Counted from the first letter of the stretch, positions 43,147 to 49,969 are shown. The stretch: DNA of 52,591 nucleotides from Desulfuromonadaceae bacterium (GCA_024636225.1 JAGXHN010000033.1:1-52591); one strand, 5' to 3'. The notes: generated by a model from the sequence alone, not told the origin. A program made the numbers and translations.

Positions 43147-44928
43147 ATGGACCAGACGACTGATCATCTTGAACGACGGGTTACAGAGCTCGAACTGCAG
43201 GTCACAGCGCTGCAAAAAAGTGTTGAAACTCTGCAGACAGAGAGAAGAGTCGATCCGGCTTCGCCACACACCCCCACCGCTGCAACCCAAAAAAAAGTAC
43301 CCCTCAGAGAGGGTCCAGAAGAGATCCTCTCATGGGTCGACAAATCAGCCATTCTCCCCCGGGTTGCGACCACCAGTTTTATTCTTGCCGTCTCTCTAGC
43401 CCTTCGCACCGCTGCCGACAGCGGTGCTATCGATCTCCAACTCGGTTCGTTTATTGGTATACTGTTCGCATTCGGACTGATCGTCTATAGCTGGGTTGCC
43501 TACCGTGACCAGAGCATCCACGCACCGGTCTTTATCCTTTGGGGGACGATCGTCATGTGTGCGGTCGTGGTTGAGGCCCACCGTGTTTTTTCCACCATCC
43601 CTGCCGAAGCCGCTTATTTCGTTATGGCGATGACCGGCGGCATTGCGACCATAATCAGCCGTCACTATCGCGTCGCTCTTCCGGTTTTTGCCGGGACCCT
43701 CGGCATGAGTTTTGGCGCCTTTGCTCTTGATTACCCGAGCCCGGTATTCCCCTACCTCGCTGTCATCATGATATTTGCCAACATCTTTGCCGCGTATGCC
43801 TCACATATTCTGCGGGCTTACTGGCTTCGCTGGCTGCTTCTTCTTCTCACGATTTTCATGTTCCAGATCTGGAACATGAAACTCACCATCTATCTGGGGA
43901 GACTCGCCATTGAGAACCTCGATTTTTCAATCCGTGGATTTTTGCCTTCTGCTGGCCTGCTTTTCGCCACTTTCAGCGTGATTGCACTCCTTGGCGTGCG
44001 TGGCCTCATTCAGGACAAAGTCTCCAAATTTGACCTCACGCTGCCGATCATCAGCGTCTTCTGGCTTTACCTGATCGGCCAGTATTCCCTCGGGCAGAAA
44101 CTGATTGAACCGCTTTTTTTCGGTTGGCTTGCTTTAGCGGCGAGTGGCGTCTACCTGTCTGTCGCATGGTGGCTGGGACGCCACGAAAAAGGGGGAAGCA
44201 TCGGCACAACACCCTTTGCCCTTTCCGGCGGACTGTTATTCGCCTTCTCGGCTCCGATGGCACTCGGTCACGCCCTCATCGCCACAGCCCTGATCGCCAT
44301 ATTGGCGGTCAGCATGATCATAATTTCCCAACGGATCAACAACCCCGGCTTACGCCTGACATCTTATCTGCTGCAACTTTATGCCTGCACTGCGCTGGTC
44401 TTTATTCTCTGGGCCACAGAAGGGACCGCGCCGTCGCTGATCGGAGCCGTCTCTTCTGCACTTCTCGCTGCAATCGCGTTTTATCACTACAGCTGGTCCA
44501 GAGAGCACCCACCCGTAAGCAAAGATTCCCTCTACGCTACTTTCAACAAAAATGACCGCGGTGCCGGCATCCTGCTGATCGCAGCTTTGTTCAGCGCATT
44601 TTTCACCCTGAGAGTCGGTCTTTATCAGATTCTGAACCTGCTGCACACCGCCACACCGAGTATCTTTTCCGGCGCACAGTCCGTACTGATCAACGCCTCA
44701 GCCGCCGTACTCTTTCTAATCAGTCTTTATAGTCTTAATAAAGAGTTGCGTAACATCGCAATTATCATCACCGTCATCGGTGCCGCCAAAGTATTCCTGT
44801 TGGATATGGTCCAGCTTAAAGGGGTTCCACTACTCTTAAGTGTCTTCTCTTTCGGGCTTGTCGCGGCTCTCGCTTCTTTTATCCTCGGTCGCTGGAATAA
44901 AACGAAAAAAGCAAAAGTTAACGACTGA
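43147..44928 (+). CDS. DUF2339 polytopic membrane protein
   Basis: 593-aa protein. Residues about 3-36 form a coiled coil with clear heptads ('LERRVTELELQVTALQ'), then a Pro-rich linker, then about 15 membrane helices to the end. This layout and 'EILSWVDKSAILPRVATTSF' match DUF2339, an inner-membrane family with no known biochemistry. GGAGGGTGATC precedes the ATG. Single-gene unit with its own terminator. Confidence 0.8.
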   Translation: MDQTTDHLERRVTELELQVTALQKSVETLQTERRVDPASPHTPTAATQKKVPLREGPEEILSWVDKSAILPRVATTSFILAVSLALRTAADSGAIDLQLGSFIGILFAFGLIVYSWVAYRDQSIHAPVFILWGTIVMCAVVVEAHRVFSTIPAEAAYFVMAMTGGIATIISRHYRVALPVFAGTLGMSFGAFALDYPSPVFPYLAVIMIFANIFAAYASHILRAYWLRWLLLLLTIFMFQIWNMKLTIYLGRLAIENLDFSIRGFLPSAGLLFATFSVIALLGVRGLIQDKVSKFDLTLPIISVFWLYLIGQYSLGQKLIEPLFFGWLALAASGVYLSVAWWLGRHEKGGSIGTTPFALSGGLLFAFSAPMALGHALIATALIAILAVSMIIISQRINNPGLRLTSYLLQLYACTALVFILWATEGTAPSLIGAVSSALLAAIAFYHYSWSREHPPVSKDSLYATFNKNDRGAGILLIAALFSAFFTLRVGLYQILNLLHTATPSIFSGAQSVLINASAAVLFLISLYSLNKELRNIAIIITVIGAAKVFLLDMVQLKGVPLLLSVFSFGLVAALASFILGRWNKTKKAKVND

Positions 44929-44958
44929 CACAGTTTATAAGATTACATCCCGGCAATT

Positions 44959-44994
44959 AAAAGAGTCTGCAATAATTCTATTGCAGACTCTTTT
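44959..44994 (+). terminator. Terminator after DUF2339 gene
   Basis: Perfect 14-bp stem (AAAAGAGTCTGCAA with TTGCAGACTCTTTT), 8-nt loop and a following TTTTAATTTTT tract. Symmetric T runs would also stop the minus-strand 58-aa gene at 45038. Confidence 0.93.
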
Positions 44995-45037
44995 AATTTT
45001 TCATCCCAACTCGTTAGCAAACAAGCATCTTTTCCGC

Positions 45038-45214
45038 TTAAGCCGGCATCCAGTAGCAACGTTTTGGTGAAACAATCTTTTCTTCTTTTTTTAATTGCGT
45101 CATCGCTTTGTCGACCTCTTTACGCTCAAGGCCACCGAGTTCAACTATTTTCCCGGCGTTAAGAGGTTGACCTTCGGCTCGCATAATCTCTAAAACTTTT
45201 TCTTCTACAGTCAT
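45038..45214 (-). CDS. 58-aa winged-helix-like small protein
   Basis: Reading frame of 58 codons on the minus strand with AAGGAG 8 nt or so upstream of ATG 45214. The sequence starts 'MTVEEKVLEIMRAEGQPLNA', continues 'GLERKEVDKAMTQLKKEE' and ends 'KIVSPKRCYWMPA', the pattern of a minimal winged helix (helix, turn, recognition helix, strand pair). Similar small proteins are common in Geobacter relatives. It is convergent with DUF2339 and divergent from the ferritin-like gene, which it might regulate. Confidence 0.75.
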   Translation of the reverse strand: MTVEEKVLEIMRAEGQPLNAGKIVELGGLERKEVDKAMTQLKKEEKIVSPKRCYWMPA

Positions 45215-45316
45215 AGCAAGTCTCCTTATTACTTATTGTCATCGCAAATAGATATTGCTCGTCGATGTTGCCTAAAAACGACTCGATTGTCGACTTTTAT
45301 TAACAGCATAATTTAG

Positions 45317-45336
45317 AACACCGTCTGAACGGTGTT
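45317..45336. repeat. Perfect short hairpin upstream of the ferritin-like gene
   Basis: Inverted repeat AACACCGT-CTGA-ACGGTGTT. It lies 136 nt upstream of the ferritin-like ATG, in the divergent spacer. It may be an operator or a leader structure; no T tract of terminator quality follows. Confidence 0.4.
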
Positions 45337-45471
45337 TATTGGCCCCAGAGAAATCAACCAAGTTTTTGCGTCCGGAATCATTAGACCACGGCAACTTGAC
45401 AGTTTTGTTCCACCGATTACCCTTAGAGTTGAATTCCCGATCAATTAAAAAATTATGACGAGGAGGCAGAG

Positions 45472-45987
45472 ATGAACGTTTTCGATTTTGCCATAAAGAT
45501 GGAAGAAGATGGTAAAGCCTATTACGAACAGTTGGCGAGTCAGACATCCCTGCCAGGACTGAGGACTATTTTCACTCGCCTGGCCGAGGATGAACAGAAA
45601 CATTATGAACTCTTCCAGGAGCTGAAAACCAGCGGAACTGTTGCGGACATGCAAGATACTAACATCGTTGCAGAAGCCAAGAATGTTTTTGAGAAGTTAT
45701 CAAAAGAAACAGAGACTCTTAAAGATCTCAAAAAAGACCTCGCAGCCTACCAACATGCCATGAAGATTGAGTCCGACAGTTTTCGGTTCTACGAAAACGC
45801 CGCCAGCACGGAGAAAAATAGCTCAACGAAAAAACTGCTGATCAAGATCGCCGGTGAGGAACACAAGCACTTCAACGTCCTCGACAATATTTATCATTTC
45901 ATCAATGCACCGGCCCAGTATCTGGCCTGGGGAGAATTCAGCAATCTCGATGAGTTCAGGCAGTTCGGGCGGGAGGTCGACATCTAA
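45472..45987 (+). CDS. Ferritin-like / rubrerythrin-type di-iron protein
   Basis: 171-aa four-helix protein. The di-iron ligands are visible as E in 'KMEEDGKAYYEQL', ExxH in 'AEDEQKHYELF', E in 'KIESDSFRFYENA' and ExxH in 'AGEEHKHFNVL'. No C-terminal rubredoxin domain is present, so it is an erythrin-like protein rather than classical rubrerythrin. The likely role is peroxide reduction or iron handling in an anaerobe. GAGGAGG precedes the ATG. Confidence 0.9.
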   Translation: MNVFDFAIKMEEDGKAYYEQLASQTSLPGLRTIFTRLAEDEQKHYELFQELKTSGTVADMQDTNIVAEAKNVFEKLSKETETLKDLKKDLAAYQHAMKIESDSFRFYENAASTEKNSSTKKLLIKIAGEEHKHFNVLDNIYHFINAPAQYLAWGEFSNLDEFRQFGREVDI

Positions 45988-46247
45988 AGAAGATCGGATA
46001 TCCATGACTTTCAAGCCACGACGGTGCGCACTCCAATCCGTAGCGGTCTTCCTTGGAGGGTATCCAGAATTCTGAACTCCCTCGTTCCAGTCGATGCTTC
46101 GCCGTGACGCAGATTGGTCATCTACTCAACCGAGCATGTTGGCATTCAGGTCATAGCTGTACGATTTATCGCCAACAAACGATTGATTGTTCGCAACAAC
46201 TTGCCAACTATCGGCAGTTTCTCTGCAAGAACTCTCATAAAACCAAA
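45988..46247. other. Gap before the accessory segment
   Basis: No supported gene. Sequence after the ferritin-like gene leads to the terminator-like hairpin and tRNA fragment at the left repeat. Confidence 0.4.
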
Positions 46248-46281
46248 AAAAAGGCCTACAGCAAATGCTGTATGCCTTTTT
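46248..46281. terminator. Hairpin terminator next to the left tRNA fragment
   Basis: Stem AAAAAGGC-TACAGC with GCTGTA-GCCTTTTT and one mismatch, loop AAAT. It resembles the tRNA terminator at 47972-48003 (shared TACAGC/GCTGTA core). It can end ferritin-like transcripts on the plus strand and would be the original tRNA terminator on the minus strand. Confidence 0.75.
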
Positions 46282-46306
46282 AATTTTATGGCTCCCCGAG
46301 TTGGAC
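46282..46306. repeat. Left copy of 25-bp direct repeat containing a tRNA 3' end (candidate att site)
   Basis: Identical over 25 bases to 48005-48029. The minus strand of the last 18 bases is the tRNA 3' end, from mid T-arm through the CCA. No other tRNA part adjoins it, so it is a displaced 3' fragment, as left by tRNA-targeting elements. Confidence 0.75.
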
Positions 46307-46586
46307 GTCACTGGGCACTGGGTAGAGTCTCTTGAAATTTGATGGTCTATAAATCCTAAGGACATGTGAGAATGAGTTGCAAGGGGATTTATAGGAAAGC
46401 CCTGGCCTTGGAAACGCATGGAGCTTTGTTTCACTGTTAATCGTCCTCAATAAAAACTTTTTACCCATGCAACAATAGCCACAGGGCTCAATGTCGATTG
46501 GCACAAATGCTTTGTGTGACCAGCATTGCAAATTCCATACGATCTGAGACTTTACCTTTATCGCGCAGAGTTAATGAATTAAAATG
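46307..46586. other. Non-coding left part of the accessory segment
   Basis: No supported gene on either strand; short open frames here lack ribosome sites and family resemblance. Confidence 0.4.
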
Positions 46587-46625
46587 CAATATATGACTTG
46601 AATGGTCATATATTGTTTGTATAAT
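46587..46625 (+). promoter_or_regulatory. Promoter with an overlapping 11-bp palindrome
   Basis: Arms CAATATATGAC (46587-46597) and GTCATATATTG (46605-46615) around a 7-nt centre. The centre holds a -35-like TTGAAT (46598-46603), and 16 nt later comes a perfect -10 TATAAT (46620-46625). A dimeric regulator on this site would cover the -35, so repression of the 150-aa gene is likely. Confidence 0.65.
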
Positions 46626-46659
46626 TTTAACCGTACTCTTATCGCATTTAGCCATAAGG

Positions 46660-46728
46660 ATGGAACGTAATGAGATACGACCTGTAGTGCTGAAGCAAGG
46701 CCAATTCAGGGAAAGGAGAACATTATGA
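46660..46728 (+). CDS. Possible 22-codon leader peptide
   Basis: ATG to TGA frame in the leader of the 150-aa gene; its stop overlaps that gene's ATG as ATGA. Basic peptide (MERNEIRPVV...). The ribosome site (ATAAGG) touches the ATG, so translation is doubtful. Confidence 0.25.
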   Translation: MERNEIRPVVLKQGQFRERRTL

Positions 46729-47177
46729 GACAGGTAATCAAATCTTTCGGTCATGGTCACTTTCACATCCCTCTAAACATCCAAAACAGTTACTCAAAAA
46801 TCATCCATGCGGATCACCCCATTATTCAATTACTTGCTTCATCCGGAGCAGCCGTGTGTAGCATTCTGCTTCTGCAAGAGTATTTCAAAGGAGTCAACGC
46901 GCTAGCAATGGTGGCCGGAACTTCAGCATTCATTATCGTTGCGTTTCTGTTCGAGAGCACTTCGAACGGAACAATTATTCTGAATTTACTCGCAGCTCCT
47001 CTGGTCTTTGTACTTGCCATTGCTAGTCAGAGCGGATCAATCTATCTACTCATCGCCGCCTTTGTAATACACGCGTTAGTCGCAGAGATAAATTCGGCTG
47101 GAGAGGATAAAGAATTGAAAACACCGCTCCATTGCTGGGCTATTTACAATTTATCCTTAGCGCTGCTGCTTATCTAA
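46725..47177 (+). CDS. 150-aa membrane protein of unknown function
   Basis: I do not recognise this protein. After a soluble 35-residue N-terminus with 'GHGHFHIP' come four or five hydrophobic segments ('IIQLLASSGAAVCSILLL', 'ALAMVAGTSAFIIVAFLF', 'LLAAPLVFVLAIASQSGSIY', 'WAIYNLSLALLLI'). AAAGGAGAA precedes the ATG. It has a palindrome-covered promoter upstream and a terminator downstream, so it is a complete, regulated single-gene unit inside the segment bounded by tRNA 3'-end repeats. Confidence 0.7.
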   Translation: MRQVIKSFGHGHFHIPLNIQNSYSKIIHADHPIIQLLASSGAAVCSILLLQEYFKGVNALAMVAGTSAFIIVAFLFESTSNGTIILNLLAAPLVFVLAIASQSGSIYLLIAAFVIHALVAEINSAGEDKELKTPLHCWAIYNLSLALLLI

Positions 47178-47236
47178 CTGTAGGGCAGCTCTGAACTAAA
47201 ATAGTTATAAGATTCTCATGATTCACGATTTACAGT

Positions 47237-47276
47237 AAAAAAAGGGCCAGCCTGTTTCCAAGGTCGGCCCTTTTCT
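47237..47276 (+). terminator. Terminator after the 150-aa membrane protein
   Basis: Stem AAAAGGGCC (47240-47248) with GGCCCTTTT (47266-47274), interior pairs CCT/AGG around a short loop, and TTTTCT after it. Lies 60 nt after the stop. Confidence 0.88.
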
Positions 47277-47372
47277 ATAGATCCTATCGCAACTCATTCT
47301 CAGATGTCCTTAGATATTTGGTGGGCCATACATGAGATTCAAAGCAAACTCAGGAGAGCTTTATCAGGGAAT

Positions 47373-47576
47373 TCAATCATCAAAGATTTGACCGAAAGCT
47401 GTTTCCATCTTCTGGTGATTTTCCTGGGGAACACCGCGAGTGCCTTTCAACTTGCCGTCAATCAGGTCGGTAACAATTCGTATATGCAGACCATTTTTAC
47501 TTGCCCAATAATTGAGAGTTTCGCCCTTTTCAAGAAGTATATCGGCGATTACTTTTTCCCGTTGTTCTATGTTCAC
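47373..47576 (-). CDS. BcepMu gp16-like small DNA-binding protein
   Basis: 67-aa protein from a GTG at 47576 with AAGGG 8 nt upstream; the frame is open to 47630 but lacks a ribosome site there. The pattern 'ILLEKGETLNYWASKNGL' plus 'VTDLIDGKLKGTRG' followed by an acidic helical end resembles the helix-turn-helix family of phage BcepMu gp16, found in Mu-like prophages and their remnants. It supports a mobile origin for the segment. No other phage gene is seen. Confidence 0.55.
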   Translation of the reverse strand: MNIEQREKVIADILLEKGETLNYWASKNGLHIRIVTDLIDGKLKGTRGVPQENHQKMETAFGQIFDD

Positions 47577-47756
47577 AGAGATTCCCTTATCAATAAAATT
47601 TTCATGATCTATATTGCAACTATTGACCAAGATGCCGATGTCGCTAGTGAGTCAGGAGGATCTTAAGCAGCGGTCGAAGTATGAGGAAATAAACGAAGGC
47701 AACACAGGACACACTCACTCCATCCGTACGCCCCTCGGAGGCTTATTCTGGTGAAC

Positions 47757-47912
47757 CTACTGAACCTTTACCTCGGCACCCGACAAGACCTCGCCTAATG
47801 CGTCCTCGATAACCCTGGCTCGTTTTCTCACGGCAGGATCGTCATGCTCTTCAATAATCACCGTGAATGTCAGTTTGTACTCGTTCAAATCCTTGATCTC
47901 CCGGTTAGGCAA
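47757..47912 (-). pseudogene. Probable fragment of a mobile-element gene
   Basis: Open frame on the minus strand with protein-like composition ('LNEYKLTFTVIIEEHDDPAV', '...RVIEDALGEVLSGAEVKVQ') of about 50 codons. It has no ATG/GTG start with a ribosome site, only TTG at 47912, and is closed by a stop at 47931. It looks like the 3' part of a longer gene, or a very short gene. No family recognised. Confidence 0.35.
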
Positions 47913-47971
47913 TAAATTGTTTGGTGCGAGCTAGCGCTTCGATTGTTGTGAGATAAGGTGGCGGCAACGAA

Positions 47972-48003
47972 AAAGGTCTACAGCTAAAAAGCTGTAGACC
48001 TTT
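47972..48003 (-). terminator. Terminator of the tRNA gene
   Basis: Perfect 13-bp stem (AAAGGTCTACAGC with GCTGTAGACCTTT), 6-nt loop and a T5 tract on the minus strand, 8 nt after the tRNA CCA end. Confidence 0.9.
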
Positions 48004-48004
48004 G

Positions 48005-48029
48005 AATTTTATGGCTCCCCGAGTTGGAC
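48005..48029. repeat. Right copy of the 25-bp direct repeat (candidate att site in tRNA 3' end)
   Basis: Identical to 46282-46306. Here it is part of a full-length tRNA, so this is the side where the tRNA was restored. The two copies bound a segment of about 1.7 kb. Confidence 0.75.
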
Positions 48030-48087
48030 TCGAACCAACGACAAGCGGATTGACAGTCCGCTGCTCTAGCAGTTGAGCTACTGAGGT
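48012..48087 (-). tRNA. tRNA with GUC (Asp) anticodon on an Asn-type body; possibly a pseudo-tRNA
   Basis: Cloverleaf of 76 nt with encoded CCA. The D arm is GCTC/GAGC, the anticodon arm GCGGA-CTGTCAA-TCCGC with anticodon GTC, the variable loop 5 nt and the T arm GTTGG-TTCGAGT-CCAAC, all well paired. The acceptor strands ACCTCAG and TCGGGGA pair poorly: A-A at the first pair, A-C at the sixth and G-T wobbles. The D loop reads AACTGCTA, losing one of the two conserved G residues. Outside the anticodon the sequence resembles bacterial tRNA-Asn, not tRNA-Asp. It may be an altered, non-functional copy. Confidence 0.8.
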
Positions 48088-48304
48088 ACGGAATATTGTC
48101 TCTAACCTGCCGATTTATTGCATCTTATGGCCTGTAAACGAATACACAACAGGGTGTTATACCCCCTAAACCCTTGTATTGTCGGCGTGAATCAGCATCA
48201 GAAGAGCAGATGCCTTTCCCTTTCTTTCTTGCCCAAATGGAACATGGTGGAATAGGGGCAGTTTGTGCATGATAACTCTAATAGCTGTGACTTTTCAGCC
48301 GCAG

Positions 48305-48718
48305 CTAGAATTGCTTAATCACCTTTTCCAACACCAACTCAAAGGTTTCTAATTCTTCAGATGTCAGAGCAGAGGCAATCTCCTCAGTGAGTTTGAGGTG
48401 GAACTCGTGATGTTTTGCAAAGTGTCCCTCGCCTGCTTCGGTGAGCACGATCCGGTAGGAGCGCCGGTCGGTCTCATGCGGTCTACGTTCAATCAAACCC
48501 TTTCGCTCAAGCCTGTCTACGGTGACTGTCAATGTTCCGGTCGTTACACCGAGCTTTTCAGCTAACTCCTTCATACGCAACGATTTCTCATGACCGATAA
48601 TCTCAATGGCATGCATCTGGTTTGGAGTCAGGTCACTGCCTCGCACCACCTCATGCTCCCAGCTTGAAAGCTTTTCATAAAACTCGACAATATGCTGTGC
48701 CAATCTCGTAACTATCAT
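48305..48718 (-). CDS. MarR-family transcriptional regulator
   Basis: 137-aa winged-helix regulator. The recognition region 'MKELAEKLGVTTGTLTVTVD' is followed by the wing 'RLERKGLIERRPHETDRRSY', both classical MarR. It lies 9 nt after the His-rich transporter gene in the same operon, so it probably controls that operon. Two TTGA-N3-TCAA palindromes at the operon promoter are candidate binding sites. Confidence 0.92.
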   Translation of the reverse strand: MIVTRLAQHIVEFYEKLSSWEHEVVRGSDLTPNQMHAIEIIGHEKSLRMKELAEKLGVTTGTLTVTVDRLERKGLIERRPHETDRRSYRIVLTEAGEGHFAKHHEFHLKLTEEIASALTSEELETFELVLEKVIKQF

Positions 48719-48727
48719 CTGAAGTTC

Positions 48728-49474
48728 CTAAGGGATGTGCGTGAAAAGAGAATAGCTGGCAAAGATGATTGTAACTACGCCTGCGCTCCGCATCAGAACG
48801 TTTTCGACCCAGTCCTGGGCCAGCTTTTCCAGGAGACGGGAAACATGGAAGAGCGCATAAATCACGCCCCCCACAGCCACGGCTGTGCCGATGGCATAAA
48901 TCCCAAAGATAACAGTCGCCTTCCAGACGCTGGCTGAGTTAAGGGCATACTTGTACATGATAGCGACGGTCGGGCAAGGAATAATCATATTCGCAAAACC
49001 GACACCAAAAAGCGCCATGCCGGTCAACTTTTGTTGAGAATCGTTCGAACATGCTAGCTGATGAGGATGTTCCTGACCGTGGTCTTGTTGCTCGCTGTTG
49101 TGAACATGCTCCAAATCGTGTGCGTGATCATGGCCATGTTTTTCTTCGTGATGATGATGAATAAGACCCGGCCTGATGGTCAGTATGCCACCGAGTGCAA
49201 CGAGGATCAGGGAGGTTCCGACATCAACCCAGAATAGCAGAGACTCAGGGATCACCGCCGACACAGCACCAAGCGTCAAGCCGAGAAGCAAACAGGCGAT
49301 GGAAGTCCCGGCGAGAAAGGAAAAGGTCAACCAGGCGACTTTGCCACCGCGCTTTTGCCCAACGACAAACGGGGCAAGCATCAACCAGCTATGTCCGCAC
49401 GGGTTTACGCCATGCACCAGACCAAGAACAAGGCTACTCTGAAAAGCGACCCAGAAAACAGTGTCAATCTCCAT
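48728..49474 (-). CDS. Membrane transporter with His-rich loop (TauE/NicO/CcdA-like), probable metal transporter
   Basis: 248-aa protein with six or seven helices in two halves. Helix 1 has 'GLVHGVNPCGHSWLMLAPF' and the second half 'FANMIIPCPTVAIMYKY', repeated Pro-Cys-containing helix motifs as in the LysE-superfamily transporters (NicO/RcnA, UreH, CcdA). Between the halves is a loop of about 45 residues packed with His and acidic residues ('HHHHEEKHGHDHAHDLEHVH'), typical of nickel, cobalt or iron handling. GAGGAT precedes the ATG. It is divergent from feoAB and heads an operon with marR. Substrate and direction are not established. Confidence 0.75.
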   Translation of the reverse strand: MEIDTVFWVAFQSSLVLGLVHGVNPCGHSWLMLAPFVVGQKRGGKVAWLTFSFLAGTSIACLLLGLTLGAVSAVIPESLLFWVDVGTSLILVALGGILTIRPGLIHHHHEEKHGHDHAHDLEHVHNSEQQDHGQEHPHQLACSNDSQQKLTGMALFGVGFANMIIPCPTVAIMYKYALNSASVWKATVIFGIYAIGTAVAVGGVIYALFHVSRLLEKLAQDWVENVLMRSAGVVTIIFASYSLFTHIP

Positions 49475-49516
49475 AATTCAAATCCTCACTATACGAATAT
49501 CCTTCGATTCCGGAGG

Positions 49517-49561
49517 AATGTGCATCAACCTTGTTTGATTGTCAAGTAGTTTGATTTTCAA
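49517..49561 (-). promoter_or_regulatory. Promoter of the transporter-marR operon with paired TTGA-N3-TCAA sites
   Basis: Minus-strand TTGACA (49540-49545) and CACATT (49517-49522), spacer 17 nt. A 13-mer GTTTGATTKTCAA occurs twice, at 49533-49545 and 49549-49561, 16 bp apart; each holds the palindrome TTGA-N3-TCAA. The first covers the -35. These are good candidates for MarR autoregulation. Confidence 0.55.
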
Positions 49562-49624
49562 AGTATAGAGACGGTCGTAAAAGTTTCGGAACTGCCGAAT
49601 CGTGTTTCATTCCAGAAACTAATT

Positions 49625-49643
49625 GATAATGGTTTTCATTTTC
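49625..49643 (+). promoter_or_regulatory. Fur box 1 of the feo promoter
   Basis: GATAATGGTTTTCATTTTC matches 15 of 19 positions of the classical Fur box. It lies just upstream of the feo -35. Confidence 0.75.
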
Positions 49644-49646
49644 TCA

Positions 49647-49675
49647 TTGACACAATCGACCCCTGTCTGTATTAA
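49647..49675 (+). promoter_or_regulatory. feoAB promoter
   Basis: TTGACA (49647-49652), 17-nt spacer, TATTAA (49670-49675). It is sandwiched between two Fur boxes, so iron-loaded Fur should block it. Confidence 0.7.
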
Positions 49676-49677
49676 TT

Positions 49678-49696
49678 GAAATCGATTTTCATTTAC
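49678..49696 (+). promoter_or_regulatory. Fur box 2 of the feo promoter
   Basis: GAAATCGATTTTCATTTAC matches about 12 of 19 Fur-box positions and contains the near-palindrome TGAAATCGATTTTCA. It overlaps the expected transcription start. Confidence 0.55.
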
Positions 49697-49723
49697 AAGC
49701 AAACCAGAAGGAGCACACCGAGC

Positions 49724-49969
49724 ATGGAAACGTCATTAAGATCTCTTGCGGTCAAAGAAAAGGCCCGCATCATTTCGATTAGCGCCGGCGGTGAGATGAG
49801 CCGCCGACTCAGGGATATGGGGCTCGTGACCGGAACCGAAGTCGAGGTTGTCGGGCGAGCCCCCCTGAAAGATCCCGTGGCGCTGCGCCTGCGTGACTTC
49901 ATCCTGACACTTCGAAACAATGAAGCGGACTGCATCATGGTTGAAAAGCTGGAGAGTAATAATGAGTAG
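49724..49969 (+). CDS. feoA: Ferrous iron transport protein FeoA
   Basis: 81-aa SH3-like cytosolic protein needed for FeoB activity. 'GGEMSRRLRDMGLVTGTEVEVV' and 'DPVALRLRDFILTLRNNEAD' are FeoA hallmarks. The frame extends to 49676, across the second Fur box; ATG 49724 after AAGGAG is the sensible start. Its 3' end overlaps feoB by 8 nt. Confidence 0.94.
   Translation: METSLRSLAVKEKARIISISAGGEMSRRLRDMGLVTGTEVEVVGRAPLKDPVALRLRDFILTLRNNEADCIMVEKLESNNE

Noticed and set aside
47304..47666. 120-codon plus-strand frame in the island
   Set aside because: Antisense to the gp16-like gene; the minus-strand frame has a ribosome site and family resemblance.
46307..48004. Insertion sequence between the tRNA-end repeats
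   Set aside because: No transposase or integrase frame and no terminal inverted repeats; called a decayed element instead.
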